64,000 nt of DNA. Source: Symmetrospora coprosmae (taxonomy: Eukaryota; Basidiomycota; Cystobasidiomycetes; Symmetrosporaceae). Positions 1 to 10,796 of the stretch are shown piece by piece. The DNA is taken from assembly GCA_008802785.1 (NCBI GenBank), contig VUYT01000025.1, forward strand, positions 1 to 64,000, written 5' to 3'. The notes below the pieces were generated by a model that was given only the letters and a program-made list of their open reading frames with translations, did not search any database and was not told the origin of the DNA. Within the stretch, counting starts at the first letter, position 1. The number at the start of each line of letters is the position of its first letter. A program made the translations under genes and the position numbers.

Positions 1-838
1 CCTCGCCAAAAGGGGCTGGTTGTGCGCGATGTAGGCGGCCCTAACGTCGACGCTTGTCGCCTCCTCAGGAAGGTCGACGGGCCCTTCCTCAATGGCAATC
101 GAGTTCGAGAGCTGAGGCCACCCTGCGCCGGAGAAGTCGTAGGATGGCTGCTGCGACACTGCGTACGCGGTCTTCCGGATCGTGTCCAGGTGCGTCTCGC
201 GGCTCCTTTCGGGGCAGGTGCGCAGCGCAGTCAATGCCGCGTCGTAACGTCTCTTGTCGAGCCGTTTGGCCAGCGCCCGCTTCAGCCAGGTGTCTGCCTT
301 CTCTCCCGTGACCCACGCGGGATTATCGAAGAAGAAGGTCTGCATAGCTAGTCAGCGACGACACTCGGAGGTACGGATCCATGGCTCGAAAGACAGACTT
401 ACGATGCGGTCATCTGGCAAAGGCAGGAACGCGTCGAGGCTTTTCGCCATCATCGTGATCTCCTTCTTCAGCAGGCGACGCACAGTGCTGTCGACGTGTC
501 CGACACCTTGGCCTTTGCCAAGCGCGCTTTGGTGCAGCTGACCGGGAAGGGAGCGCATGCGACCTCCAAAGTACCCGAAGACGTCGAAGGAGAGATCTGC
601 AGCGAGAATGAGACGTGTGTCAGTGATGCGCAGTGACTGCAGCTTAGCTAATGAAGGACGCCTCACCAATGCCTTTGCCTGGGTTCTGCTCTCGAATGCG
701 CGCAAGACTCTCGGCGAGGGACGCAGCACGCGTCTGGATGTCGGGAAAGACGCCCGACTGGTATAGTGCGGCGTTACGCTTCTTGCCTAGCTGCGTCCTG
801 TACTGCCGGAGCTCTTCTCCAGCTCGCACGACTCCCAT
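1..838 (-). CDS. Conserved-looking protein of unknown function, C-terminal part beyond window
   Basis: I do not recognise this protein. Three exons join in frame: 838..667, 596..403 and 339 to the window edge. The first intron runs from GTGAG at 666 to CAG at 597, with a CTGAC-like branch site. The second starts with GTAAGT at 402. The start is the ATG at 838, giving MGVVRAGEELRQYRTQLGKK. The product is basic and alpha-helical looking at the N-terminus. It continues with a glycine-rich stretch (VFGYFGGRMRSLPGQLHQ), then KKEITMMAKSLDAFLPLPDD, and then FFFDNPAWVTGEKADTWLKR. No signal peptide or membrane segment is visible in about 230 residues. Exon joins in frame and consistent codon use support a real gene. 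An upstream non-coding or coding exon cannot be excluded. Confidence 0.6.
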
Positions 839-2132
839 TGCAGCCAATGAGGCGCCTTGCGGGTAGCGACTAGGGCACCGGGAGATACGGGTATAGCCAC
901 GGAGGAAAGCGCCTATCTGACGGCGTATCGACTGTCTGATGCTCTGAAGATGTAGATGAGAACGGGCAAGCGTATGCTCGGTCTGCTGCTGTCCTGCTTT
1001 GAGCGCTGACCGGATCCTGGCGCGGGTCCGTGCTTTGCTCGGCGAGCGATACGAGGCGGGCGAGCCGGCTGGACGCTCTAGACTTGACACACTAAATCGC
1101 TGACTAGCTTCGTGCTCGATGTACGTACTCGCTTTGAGCGGCGAGTTGCTGCGACGGCGTCTCGAGCGTGCCCGGTCTGGCTGGCGAGCTGCGGCGGGGT
1201 TCGCGGGACAGATGCAGCACCTGTTCCGTCGTCGGGTTAGGACAACAGAGCGAGGGCGTGTGGTGGGAGTGCCGGGTCGAGCGGCGTGCAGCGCAGTGCT
1301 GCAAGGTGGGAGGGTATCGGGTCGGCGCGCGCGGGCTCGGGGGAAGGGGGCGCGCGGCAAAGGGGATCCGTCCCAACGAGCTGCCTAGTGAGCCAGTGGG
1401 GCGCGAGAGCTGCGTGTTATGTGCCGATGCGGCGACACAGCTGACGCGTGCACTCGCGGCGTTGGGCGTTGTCGGAGTTGCCTGAGTCGCGTCCCCGGGC
1501 TCGACCGGGTCTTGAGCATCAGAAGCCTTCGGGCCGCCGCTGGATTAGAGCAGCAGCCTTTCAGCGTATATGATGCCTTGCAGTGTGTGTGTGTGTGGGT
1601 GGGTGTGTGTGTGTGTGTGTCTGTGTGGGTGGGTGGTCGGAGGGCAGGGCGTCAGCCAGCCAGCCAGACAACGGCGGCAGTACCGCGGCGGCAGTACCGC
1701 GACGACAGCAGCAGCAGCAGCAGCAAGCGGCCCAGTGCGAGCCAGACGTAAGGGCTCGGACGCATGCACCCGATGTTGCTGCCTTGCTGGCTGCCGAGAC
1801 CGTCCGTTCAATGGACGAGGGATGGAGTTGGTCTGACGGAGATGCAGAGAGCGCCCGGCAGCGGGCAGCACCACGAGCAAAACCGACACAGTGACGGGGG
1901 CACACAACCCGAGCTCGGATTGCAAAGACAGACACGGCTACAATGTACATGCAACCAGCTGCTATTCTGCTCGCGTCGAGCTAACTCGCACCATTGTCGG
2001 CGTGCATCTGGAGCCGTGCCTCCCACCGCTCCATGAGCGCATCACGTGCCGAACGAGTACGAATGTCGCTGTTGCTGCGAGTCTTTGAAGTTATACAACG
2101 ACAGTGGAATGCATGCAGAACCTAACCTGACA
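839..2132. other. Intergenic region with simple repeats
   Basis: This stretch lies upstream of the unknown gene ending at 838 and downstream of COG6. Open frames here are low-complexity shadows in both strands. It holds a TG/GGTG microsatellite and a CAG run. It may contain a long 5' UTR or promoter for the minus-strand gene. I see no coding exon I can support. Confidence 0.5.
1583..1637. repeat. TG-rich microsatellite
   Basis: Nearly uninterrupted TG dinucleotides with GGTG interruptions. A short CAG run follows at about 1705-1727. Plain simple-sequence DNA. Confidence 0.9.
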
Positions 2133-4782
2133 TCACGACGCCAGAAGCATGGCAACCTCCTCCTTGGACCGGTGCAGCACGGTGCTCCTGAACTCGTACC
2201 GGTTCTTCTCCGCCATGACCTCGTCCCACGCCTCGGCATACGCTGCGACGACGCGCTTGAGTGCCTCGTGATGGATCTCTGCTGCCAGGCGGGGAGAAGA
2301 AAGCAGTGAGAGGCGCGGCGACGATAGCGTGTCTGTATGCGACAGGAAGGCGTCAAATGTCCGTATTGCCGCAGTCAGTGCGCGGGAGGATGCAGCCGGG
2401 ACGAGCGACAGTGGTTCCTGGAGACGCGGATTGTGTCAGCCTGGATCCCAATGCTAGCTTCTCCAGTACTAGGGCAATCCCTCACATCGTCCGCCTTTGA
2501 CCGCATGGCTGCGACAATGGGCTCCAAGCCCGTCTCTTTCAAGAGCTGCTGGAACTGTGGATGGCACGGAGAATCAGCTTCGCGAGGGTCCCAACGCAAG
2601 CAAGGTCTGCTACCTACATGCAACGCCGTCAAGGCCTCTACGACCTGCTTGAGCCGCGCATCCATCTGCTGCGTCCTGTTCCTCGTCGCTTCGGGTGCCG
2701 TCTCGAGGGTACTCAGGACAAAGACCACCGAGTTGATTTCGAAAATGTGCCTCTCGCTCTCGTGCGCCTTGAGCGCCTTCATCCGGTCCACGAGCTGCAG
2801 CACGGGCTCCACGGCCGCCTCGAGGACAGCCTCGAAATCATCGAGCTCGGTCCGGTCCTCGTCGTCGAGCAGGGACTGGTGGTGCACCTGCATGATCTCG
2901 CGCAGCGTGCCCATGGCGTCGCGCACGCTGACGGGCGGCTTGAGGTCGACGCCCGGCGCAGCGACGCTGGCGGCGAGGGCGCGGGCGTGCTCGTCGAGCG
3001 TCTGGAAGAAGCTCGCGCTCGCGAACCGCGCGAGCTCGTCGAGGATGGCGCACAGCCCTGCGCGCGCACCCATGACTTTGCGCATGAGGACGCGGTAGAA
3101 CTGCAGCAGCTGAAAGATCTGATACGTCGTGATGGCGCTGATGAGCGCGTGCGACTTTATCGTCTGCTGGATCCGGATTCGCAGCGGGCGCCCGCACGAC
3201 TCGAGGTTCTTGTCGAGGAGCGTGCGAAGCCGCGCCTCGTCCGACGGCTGGGCGCTCACGTCATCGGCGGCGGCGGCGGCAGATGCGGATGCGCTGGCCG
3301 ATGGTGACGACGACAATGTCCGAGAATTAGCATCCCCGTCCGTACAGGGGAGAGAAGGCCTTGCAGCTCCGACGAGCCGGCCAGAGTCCTTTATCCCAAA
3401 GAGCGACTCGAGGAACTCGCGCTCGCTCGCCATGGCCTGGTGCACCCAGGCAAGAATGTCGCCCACGTAGCGAATGGGGTCGTGCGCGTGCAGCTCTATC
3501 GGCCGGCTCGTGGCTGGGTCCGTGCTGCGCCCGCCACCTCCGCCGCTGCTTTTACCTGCTTCGGGCGTGCCGCGCGTCAGGGCCTCGATGAACATGTTGG
3601 AAATGGCAGAGGAGCGCGTCGAGGAGAGCACATTGAGCGTGTCGTCAAGCAGATCCGAGCGGTTCGCCTTTAGGAGTTGGAGGGCGCGTCGCAATGTGGG
3701 CGACACGTTGTCGAGGACTTCGGGGCGGGTCGTGTAGTTGCGTGCGGCGAACGTCGTGTATTTGTGCAGTTTCGAGAATGCGGCATCGAGGTGCTGCGAA
3801 GTCTGGAGCATAATCTCCATGCTGGTGCCGAGCGCACAATCCTTTTCAGTCAACTCTCCGGTGCAGCCAAAAATGAAGGAGTACGGCTAACTGCCGCACT
3901 GGACGAGGCAACCCACCCAGCTTTAGCCTCCTCGGCGGCATCCCCGCTCATGAGGACGCGGCAGTCGTCTCGTATCCGCTCGGTGCGCTCAATGGCATCA
4001 AACAGCTCGCGGTTGACGGGCGACTCCCTGCTCGTCATTGCGCGAATCTCCCTGTCGCTGAGGGTGAATCTGCGCAGGAAGACTGCGGCGATGGCCTGGC
4101 GGTCCGCTGTTGCGAGTCGCTCGGTCCTGAGGGACGCGGCCGACGCGAGGAGGTGCTTTGTCCCGCTGTTGGCCGTGGTCAGCTGGTTCTGCACGCTGTC
4201 GACGGTGCTGTGCATGCTTGCGAGGTGGCTCTGGAGGTCTGTGAGTTTCTGCGGGCACGAGCAAGAGCAAGAGCATCAGCCGGTCCTACAGGGGTCAGTT
4301 GAGATGTATGTTGGGATTGGGGCCGGGCCTGACTTCCTAATTCAAACCCCACCCACCTCGTTGACCTCCTTGAAGGCCGCGAGAAAGCGCTGGCTGTCGT
4401 CGAGCAGTCTCTTGTCGATCTCTGCGCGGAGCTTCCTGCTCTTTGTGCTCCTGGTGGTCGTGGCTGTGGCTGCTGCCGGATCGCCTGCGCCATGGCCATT
4501 GCCAATGCCTCCATCATCACCATCAAAGAGGGCGAACTCGTTGAGCGTCTCGAGTGCGCTTCTCGTTCCAGCATCCTCGAGCGTGGCCGACAGCAGGCGC
4601 GATATCTTGAGTGCCAGACTGCGCGGTGCTGCCGTACTCGCATTCTGCTGCGATGATGCTGACGACCTGAAGCGGTTTGCCCCTTCAGGCGGGACTGGGG
4701 ATGCTGGCGGGCTGAGGAGCATGGCAGGGTCGAGAATGCCATTGTCATTGCCAATGCCAATACTGATATGCGTCGTTGCCAT
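2133..4782 (-). CDS. COG6: COG6, conserved oligomeric Golgi complex subunit 6
   Basis: COG6 is a lobe-B subunit of the COG tethering complex, which captures retrograde vesicles at the Golgi. Exons: 4782..4357, 4248..3892, 3841..2486, 2417..2133, all in frame. The first exon is Ser/Ala-rich and then carries the KISRLLSATLED and ALETLNEFALFD segments typical of the COG6 N-terminus. The second has the heptad-rich LTDLQSHLASMHSTVDSVQ coiled coil. The third holds the family signature HDPIRYVGDILAWVHQAMAS followed by EREFLESLF. The last exon ends in IHHEALKRVVAAYAEAWDEV, matching the conserved C-terminus. The second intron has an unusual GTTAGC donor (3891), so that junction is less certain. The gene is divergent from the MATH-BTB gene with about 150 bases between start codons, so they probably share a promoter. 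Confidence 0.93.
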
Positions 4783-4931
4783 ATCGACAGAGATGGGTCG
4801 AAGGCGAAGCTGTCGTCCCTCTCCATAGAGGCGCGTCGCGTCTCCTCTCCTCCCTGTCTCCGCTCCGACATCATCACATGGTCACACATATCAGCAGGGG
4901 GTGCATGTAGGATCATCATTGACTCGATGAC

Positions 4932-7871
4932 ATGACCTCGCTGTCCGTGCACCACCGAGGCAGCCTCGTCGCCGTTGGGTCAGCAGCAGCAGCAGCGGCA
5001 GCGGCAGCGGCAGGATCCACCTCGCCGGGTGACAGCGAGGCAATAACGAACAGCAGCAGCAACACCAGCATGTCCGCAAGGGACTGCCAGGAGCTAAAGA
5101 CGCTGACCCTCGAGTGGAAGCTCGCCAATCTGAAGCACATCTTCGACTCGTCGCAGGGGCAGGCAAAGTCAAAGTGCATCCGGAGTGCGTGCGTCCGTCT
5201 GAATAGATGTGCATCGTGCCTGCATTCCTTCTCTCTCTCTCTCTGATGCATGCAGCTTCATTCCCACTCGTCCCCAATGGTCTTGGTACTTCTGCCACTC
5301 AGGCTCACCGTGTAGGTGGCAACGTCCAACACGCGAGTACGCGTCGCTCTGGCCCGGTCGCACTGTACTGACAAGCTCGACACACCTCGACCACCCGCAC
5401 CGCAGTCGGCGACGGCAAATGGGAGCTCTACTTCTACGCCAACAGCTCGGCCGACTATGTCTCGCTCTACCTATCAGCGGAGCCGACCCAAGAGGAGAAG
5501 GACGCTGCCAGCCGGGTGGCCGCCAAGCAGCAGTCGTCATCATCGTCATCTCGCACCCTGCTCGGCAGCTCTCCATCGTACGCATCCCTCAGGAGCAGCA
5601 GCATTCCCTTACCCGCAGGCGGAGGAGGAGGCCCGTCCAACCCGAGCAACACCGCGCAATCACAGCCGCAGCAGCAGCATCCTTGGATCCGCGAAGGCTC
5701 CTACCGCTTCGTATTTGAGATCCGGCCCGTCCGCGAGGCCCTCGCAAGCGGAGGCAGTGCCAAAGCGCAGCCTCTCAAGATGATGGAGGCCGCCGACCAC
5801 GTCTTCTCGTCCGAGGCGCGAAACTGGGGCTGGCAGTCGTTTGCCAGGCGCTCGGACCTGTACTACAGCAATCCGACCAGCAAGGCCTTCGACGCCTTCA
5901 TCATCAGCTGCACAATCACCTACAGCGCCACGGCACCTACCCCTGCTCCCGTCATCAGCCACAAAAGCAGACTTGTACCTGCGGAACTGCTCGACGCATT
6001 TGCGGGCATGTTTGACGACCCCCTCTACTCGGACGTCAGATTCGTCATCAGGACCCGCTCGAGGCGCACGGGTAGGCGCGTCGAGCGGTCACTGTATGCC
6101 ATTCGCAAGGTCCTCATTGCGCGCTCGGAGTGTAGGTGTTCCGCCTCTGCCTGCCTCGGCGGATGCGCGACAAGACTGGCTGATTCTCGTCCTTCGACTT
6201 CTGTGATTCCCGCGGCTTATGCGAACGCGTAGACTTTGCGACCATGTTCTCGTCTGGCTTTAGCGAGGGCAAAGCACTGAACGCATCGCAGTCCTCGTCG
6301 CGTCTAGGTCGTGGCAAGTCGGGACAAGCTGCAGGCGATGGCGATGGCGATGGCGACGCCGACGGCGACGGCGACAGCCAGATGAGCAGCCTCGAGAGCG
6401 ATGACGATTTCGCCATGTATGAGTCGTCGCTCGACAGCGATGGAGATGAGAGTGAAGCCCGGCAGGAGCAGGAGCAGCCGGATGGCGACGCTGACGACGG
6501 GCATCGGGACGACGCGGAAGAGGCGGTCGAGCGAAGCGATGATGCGGACGAGGGCAAGGACGAGCAGGATGAAGAAGACAGCGACGAAAGTGACAGCGAC
6601 GAGGCAGAGCACACGGCGCGCACCAGCCTCCTTGTCTCTGGCGCAGAAGACGATGAGGCACCCTCGCCAAGCCGCCGCGGCAGCTCATTCGCGATCCCGG
6701 CAGAAGCCGCGCAGCTCGAGCACAGCATACTCGCACGCGTGGACCGCTACCCAGGCCTCTCTGCTGCAGTCAGCCCGGGACCTTCGGGCTCATCGCGAAG
6801 CGCCTCGCTCCTTACCCCTGGCACGAGATCGCCGTCGTCTGCTAGCAGACCCACTACCATGCGCTCGTCTTCGACGTCCGGCAGCAGCAACGACAGGAGG
6901 GACCTCTCGCGAGGAGTGTCGGGCACGTCCGCCACTTCGAACGGCACAGCAAAGGCCAATCCTGCAGGCGCAAGGGACTCGACCCAGGCTCCGAAAGTGT
7001 CGAAGGACAACAGTCGAAAGTATATCGAGGTGGTCGTCAAGGATGCAACGTAAGCCCGAAGACCTACATTCGTCGAATCCAAGATCACCATCGCCTTGAG
7101 CTGATTCTGTGTCCGCTTCCCCATGTCCTAGATACTCGACCTACCGAGCATTTATCCATTTCCTCTATACCGACACGATTGCCTTTGCGCCGCTCTCTGC
7201 ATCATACACGCATGCTAAGGATACAGCAGAGCTGGCCGGTCTCGACGTGGGCAGAGCTGTCCTTGCCGCCTGAGCCTGATTGTCTCGCTTATACCGTTTC
7301 CACAACTGCAGTTTCCCTTCACATCCCGCCAGAAGTACCAGCAAGCCACCGGGCAGGCGGATTTGCACGCCGGCACCCCGCCCGACCTGATCTGCAGCGC
7401 AAGATCCATCTACAAGCTCGCTGATAAGCTCGAGATTCCAGAGCTTAAAGCGCGCGCATTCGACCACATTGTGCAAAGCCTGACCGTCGAGACGCTACCC
7501 TACGAAGCATTCTCGGCGTTCTCTGACCAGTTCAGAGAGATCCGACAGGTGCAACTGGACCTCATGCTTACTCATTGGGTGGGTGCCTGTCACCTCGATG
7601 TCTCCTTCGCGGGGTTGCGCGACCGTCTTTGCTGAGCGCGCTTTGTTTTTTTGGGGGCTCGCAGAACGAGGTCAAAAACGGTCAGGCGCTCAGAAACATC
7701 TTCCGCCTCGTCAGGCACGACCCGGACCGTTTCCCAGGCTACGACGAGTTGATGCCGGCCATCCTGTCCCGTCTCGAGTTCAAGGCACCGCCTCCCGGGA
7801 CTTCTCCTTCGGGAGTTGCGGGCTCCGGAGTGTACCACCATCAACAGCAGCACCTCCACAAGGTTGCGTAG
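4932..7871 (+). CDS. MATH-BTB domain protein with acidic insertion
   Basis: Probable substrate adaptor for a cullin-3 ubiquitin ligase. That role comes from the family and is not shown here. Exons: 4932..5184, 5303..5311, 5406..6131, 6233..7049, 7132..7246, 7333..7578, 7665..7871. The N-terminus has an alanine run. The MATH-like part follows: EWKLANLKHIFDSS, GDGKWELYFYANSS and DYVSLYLSAEPT, then FSSEARNWGWQSFARRSDLY. The BTB part starts at LLDAFAGMFDDPLYSDVRF and reaches YFATMFSSGFSEG. It is then interrupted by roughly 200 residues rich in Asp, Glu and Ser. The BTB part resumes with KYIEVVVKDATYSTYRAFIH and FLYTDTIAF. The C-terminal helices include SIYKLADKLEIPELKARAF. The 9-base second exon was chosen because it gives the same spacing as related fungal proteins. 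A longer exon from 5256 is the alternative. Confidence 0.85.
5303..5311 (+). other. Candidate 9-base micro-exon of the MATH-BTB gene
   Basis: GCTCACCGT is preceded by CACTCAG and followed by GTAGGT. Using donor GTGCGT at 5185 and acceptor CCGCAG at 5405 it supplies the residues between KCIR and FGDGKW without gap or excess. This is a splice model, not transcript evidence. Confidence 0.55.
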
Positions 7872-8066
7872 GCTCTTCTTTGACAGGTCGCCGTAAGGTC
7901 TACTCCTTTTCGGCAAGTCATGTCCGCATTCGTGTGTAGCAGACGTCCATCGCGTCGTCATTGGCCTGATGCACCCGACAGGCTTTGTTCAGGCAACAGT
8001 AGTAGCTTTATTGTAGCAACACTGGTCGTACAGTCACGATGCAGGAGGGAACCTGCTGAACCCGCA

Positions 8067-9236
8067 TCATCTCTTCCCTGTCCGCTTCTTCCCCGTCGCC
8101 TTGGCCCCTCTGCCCGTCTTGCCCGCGAAACCGCCCGACTTGCTCCGTGCAGCCTCGGCCTTCTCTATCCGGCGGACCTTCTGCTTTGCCGCCTCCACCT
8201 TGCGTGCGGCTTTCGTTTCGTACGTAAAGCGCTTTGCTGGCCGCTTTTCGGGCGAGTCATTGGGCGTGACAAAGCTGGCGCCCATGAAGCTCGCCGGGCC
8301 CGCTGCGCCTGCCGCATCGCCGTCGCGTTCTGACGGCGAGGGCTCTCCCGGCAAGGGTATGCTAGATGCAGAGGGGAGCTTGGACCGCGATGTGCCCTTC
8401 CCTTTCCCGCTTGCCCGCGCCGCCGCTGACAAAGAGCTCCCAGCCGACTGTTTCCGCTTTTCGCGGTCCTGCTGCTTCTTGACGCGTGACGGCGCGATAA
8501 TGGCGAACATGTTGCTATTTGGCCCGTCCAGGTCGATAGCGTCGTCTTCGTCCTCATCGTCGTCGTTGTCACTCGCGCGCTGCGCGGCTAGCGTGCGGCC
8601 GGTAGACGGCCCGGCTTCATCGTCGGACAGCCGGAATTCTTCGACCACGACCCGAGTCGTCATCTCGTCATTCGAGTACTCCTCCTCCTGCGGCTCGGCG
8701 ACCCCCATATCCTCATCGTCAGACCCAGCTGCAGCGAGCCCTTGCGCCTCGTCACCGCCGTAGAATTCTTGCGCCATGCGGACGTTCGTTGCAGCTTGCT
8801 CGCGCCGGCTGTCCCGGAGCTGGCACACACATGTGAAGAGCTTTAGCAAGCGCACGAGAGCTCGAACGGTCAATGACGCCGCAAACTCACCTGCTGTCGT
8901 AGCTGTAGCCGTTCCTCGCGCTCCTTTGCTTCTGCGCGTAGCCGTCCAGCATCCTTCTTTGCCTGTTTCCGCTTGCTGAAGCCTGTCAGGTAGTCTCTGT
9001 GAAGACGGACAGCAGTGAAGGAGCGCATCAGCCCTGGTACACGAAAACAGACAGCTGCAGCGTGTATGGAAGCAGGCATACCTCCGTGCTGCATCGTCGA
9101 ATACGACCTCTGGCAGCCTCTTGGGCGGTCTCGCTCCGCCTGCAGGCTTCTTGGACTTGCCGCCTGCTTTTCCTCCACCGCGGCCACCACCGCCGCCCCC
9201 TGTACGCGCCTTCGCCTTTGCTGTTGAGTGAACCAT
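8067..9236 (-). CDS. RRP17: RRP17/NOL12-family ribosomal RNA-processing protein
   Basis: The Rrp17/Nol12 family acts in the nucleolus and includes a 5'-3' exonuclease that trims 5.8S and 25S rRNA. Exons: 9236..9082, 8996..8891, 8819..8067. The ATG at 9236 starts a Gly/Lys-rich leader. The family core follows: PEVVFDDAARRDYLTGFSKR then KKDAGRLRAEAKEREERLQL, a long charged helix. The later part has acidic Asp/Glu patches and a second conserved box, RFTYETKAARKVEAAKQKVR. It ends in a lysine/arginine-rich tail that fits nucleolar targeting. The gene is convergent with the MATH-BTB gene (195 bases between stops), and I saw no separate feature in that gap. Family assignment is from motif and architecture. 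Confidence 0.85.
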   Translation of the reverse strand: MVHSTAKAKARTGGGGGGRGGGKAGGKSKKPAGGARPPKRLPEVVFDDAARRYACFHTRCSCLFSCTRADALLHCCPSSQRLPDRLQQAETGKEGCWTATRRSKGARGTATATTAGEFAASLTVRALVRLLKLFTCVCQLRDSRREQAATNVRMAQEFYGGDEAQGLAAAGSDDEDMGVAEPQEEEYSNDEMTTRVVVEEFRLSDDEAGPSTGRTLAAQRASDNDDDEDEDDAIDLDGPNSNMFAIIAPSRVKKQQDREKRKQSAGSSLSAAARASGKGKGTSRSKLPSASSIPLPGEPSPSERDGDAAGAAGPASFMGASFVTPNDSPEKRPAKRFTYETKAARKVEAAKQKVRRIEKAEAARSKSGGFAGKTGRGAKATGKKRTGKR

Positions 9237-9448
9237 TCCCGGGCTGGTACACCCTCGACGCTCTTCCTGCTATGCTGTTGGTGAGGGAGAGAGTCGGCGA
9301 GAACGGTACGAGTACGCGACTCGAAGAACTCGTGCAAGCCAACACAGGGGGTGGCAAAAAGCAGTGGTTGTCGATGGCATTCATGGACTCAACAACAGGC
9401 TACTATGAACAGGAACGGATATATGAAGACACTAGACCATCTCTGCAC

Positions 9449-10483
9449 TTAGGTCATGGACTTTGTTGAACCGTACGGCAGCCTGACGCGCTCAATGAGT
9501 AACCTGCAGTGGAGGACAGGTCAACTCGGGCACGGCGATATCCGTGCTGAGGAGTAACACGCTGAACCCACCTAGCAACTTCTTCGCGCTCCTCGGCATC
9601 CTGCTCCACTGCAACCTTGAGATCGGCCTGCTTGGCCGCCCGCGCTTGCGCTTCGAGCCGGTCCAGTCTGTCGACGGTCCTGACGGCCTCTTCCAGCATG
9701 TAGACCTATTCGGACGAATGAATCTCAGTCTGTGGCAGCATGCAACGCCAGACCAGCAGTTTCCGACCAACCTTGACAGGGTGCCGCCCCGGGGCCCGAC
9801 ATTCTGGGCAGTCCGGAGTCGTTGTAAGGTTGTACAGCCGGAGATTCCTATCTGACCAGTTCTTGAGGCAGGCCGTGCACATGGTGTGTCCGCACTCGAG
9901 CGTCAAGACGTCGTTGGGCCGAAATACCTCGTAGCAAAGGGGGCATGCAAGTGTGCCCCGGAGAGACTCAAAGACGTCCCGCATTCGTTGGTAGCCCGCC
10001 AGCAATGCCGTGTCGGTTGTGGGGACGTGCCCGCGCTCTTCCTGAAGCTCCTCGATCTCGCGGTCGCGGATCGCAAGCGTCTCCTTGAGGTCGGCATTGA
10101 TCAGTTTCGCGTCGTAGTACTGCTCTTCCTTGCCGCCCTGGCCCTGTGTGCATCGGTTGATTAGAGCAGAACCGACGCCGATGTCTAGAGCCCGAGGTCT
10201 CGCCTATGAGCGACGTTGTGCTCACCTTACGCGTCTTTGAGAGCTCGTCATTGAGCACCTTATTCTGAAACGCCAGGCTGAGTACTGTAGCACGGTACTT
10301 GTCCCTGTCCCGCTCGATGGTGTGTAAGCGGGCTTTCTCCGCGGAAGACGCCCGATGCGCTTCAAGAGCTTGGTGCAGCTGCCTCTGGAGTATCTCGATG
10401 TGCATCCGTGCATTCTGCAGTTCTTCGTAAGCCGAGCCCTGCTCAGAGGCGGCAGGCGCTTTGCTCGTAGTATCGCCAGTCAT
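9449..10483 (-). CDS. RING-finger protein with flanking coiled coils
   Basis: Likely E3 ubiquitin ligase, by the RING domain. Exons: 10483..10226, 10143..9754, 9705..9572, 9503..9449, giving 278 residues. Residues about 20-120 form a coiled coil (ELQNARMHIEILQRQLHQAL onward, then LKETLAIRDREIEELQEERG). The C3HC4 RING follows: LACPLCYEVF, LECGHTMCTACLKNW and DCPECR. After it comes VYMLEEAVRTVDRLDRLEAQ and another charged helix. The third intron model uses donor GTCTGG (9753), which is weak but restores the frame with a 48-base intron. No substrate or partner can be named. Confidence 0.8.
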
Positions 10484-10796
10484 GGCCCGGGGTGTCTCCC
10501 TCCCGTGGTGGCGTCGTCAGTTCGCGATGTGAGACGCCTCAGGCTGCGTAGGGTGGCCTTCGAATTGAAAAGCAAACGGCTCTGAGACTGAGAGCTGCAA
10601 TCGTGGCGTGTGTCAGTGTCTGTACCACTGTATGCCATTCGATGCGATTGTGTCTGGGCAGAGGTTGGACAGGTCCTCGGACTCGGCTCTCGGCTACGGC
10701 TGTCGCACAGCCCGAGGTTGACGTCGCTGACTCACCCATGTCTGCCAGATGCCAGAAGCTTCGGGCCATCAACTGGCGGCTGACACGATTGCTGTC
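10484..10796. other. Intergenic region between two minus-strand genes
   Basis: 313 bases that should hold the promoter of the RING gene and the 3' UTR of the HSF-like gene. No further feature seen. Confidence 0.5.

Noticed and set aside
1104-1950. Several long overlapping frames around the TG repeat
   Set aside because: They translate simple repeats in several frames at once, the usual sign of non-coding low-complexity DNA.
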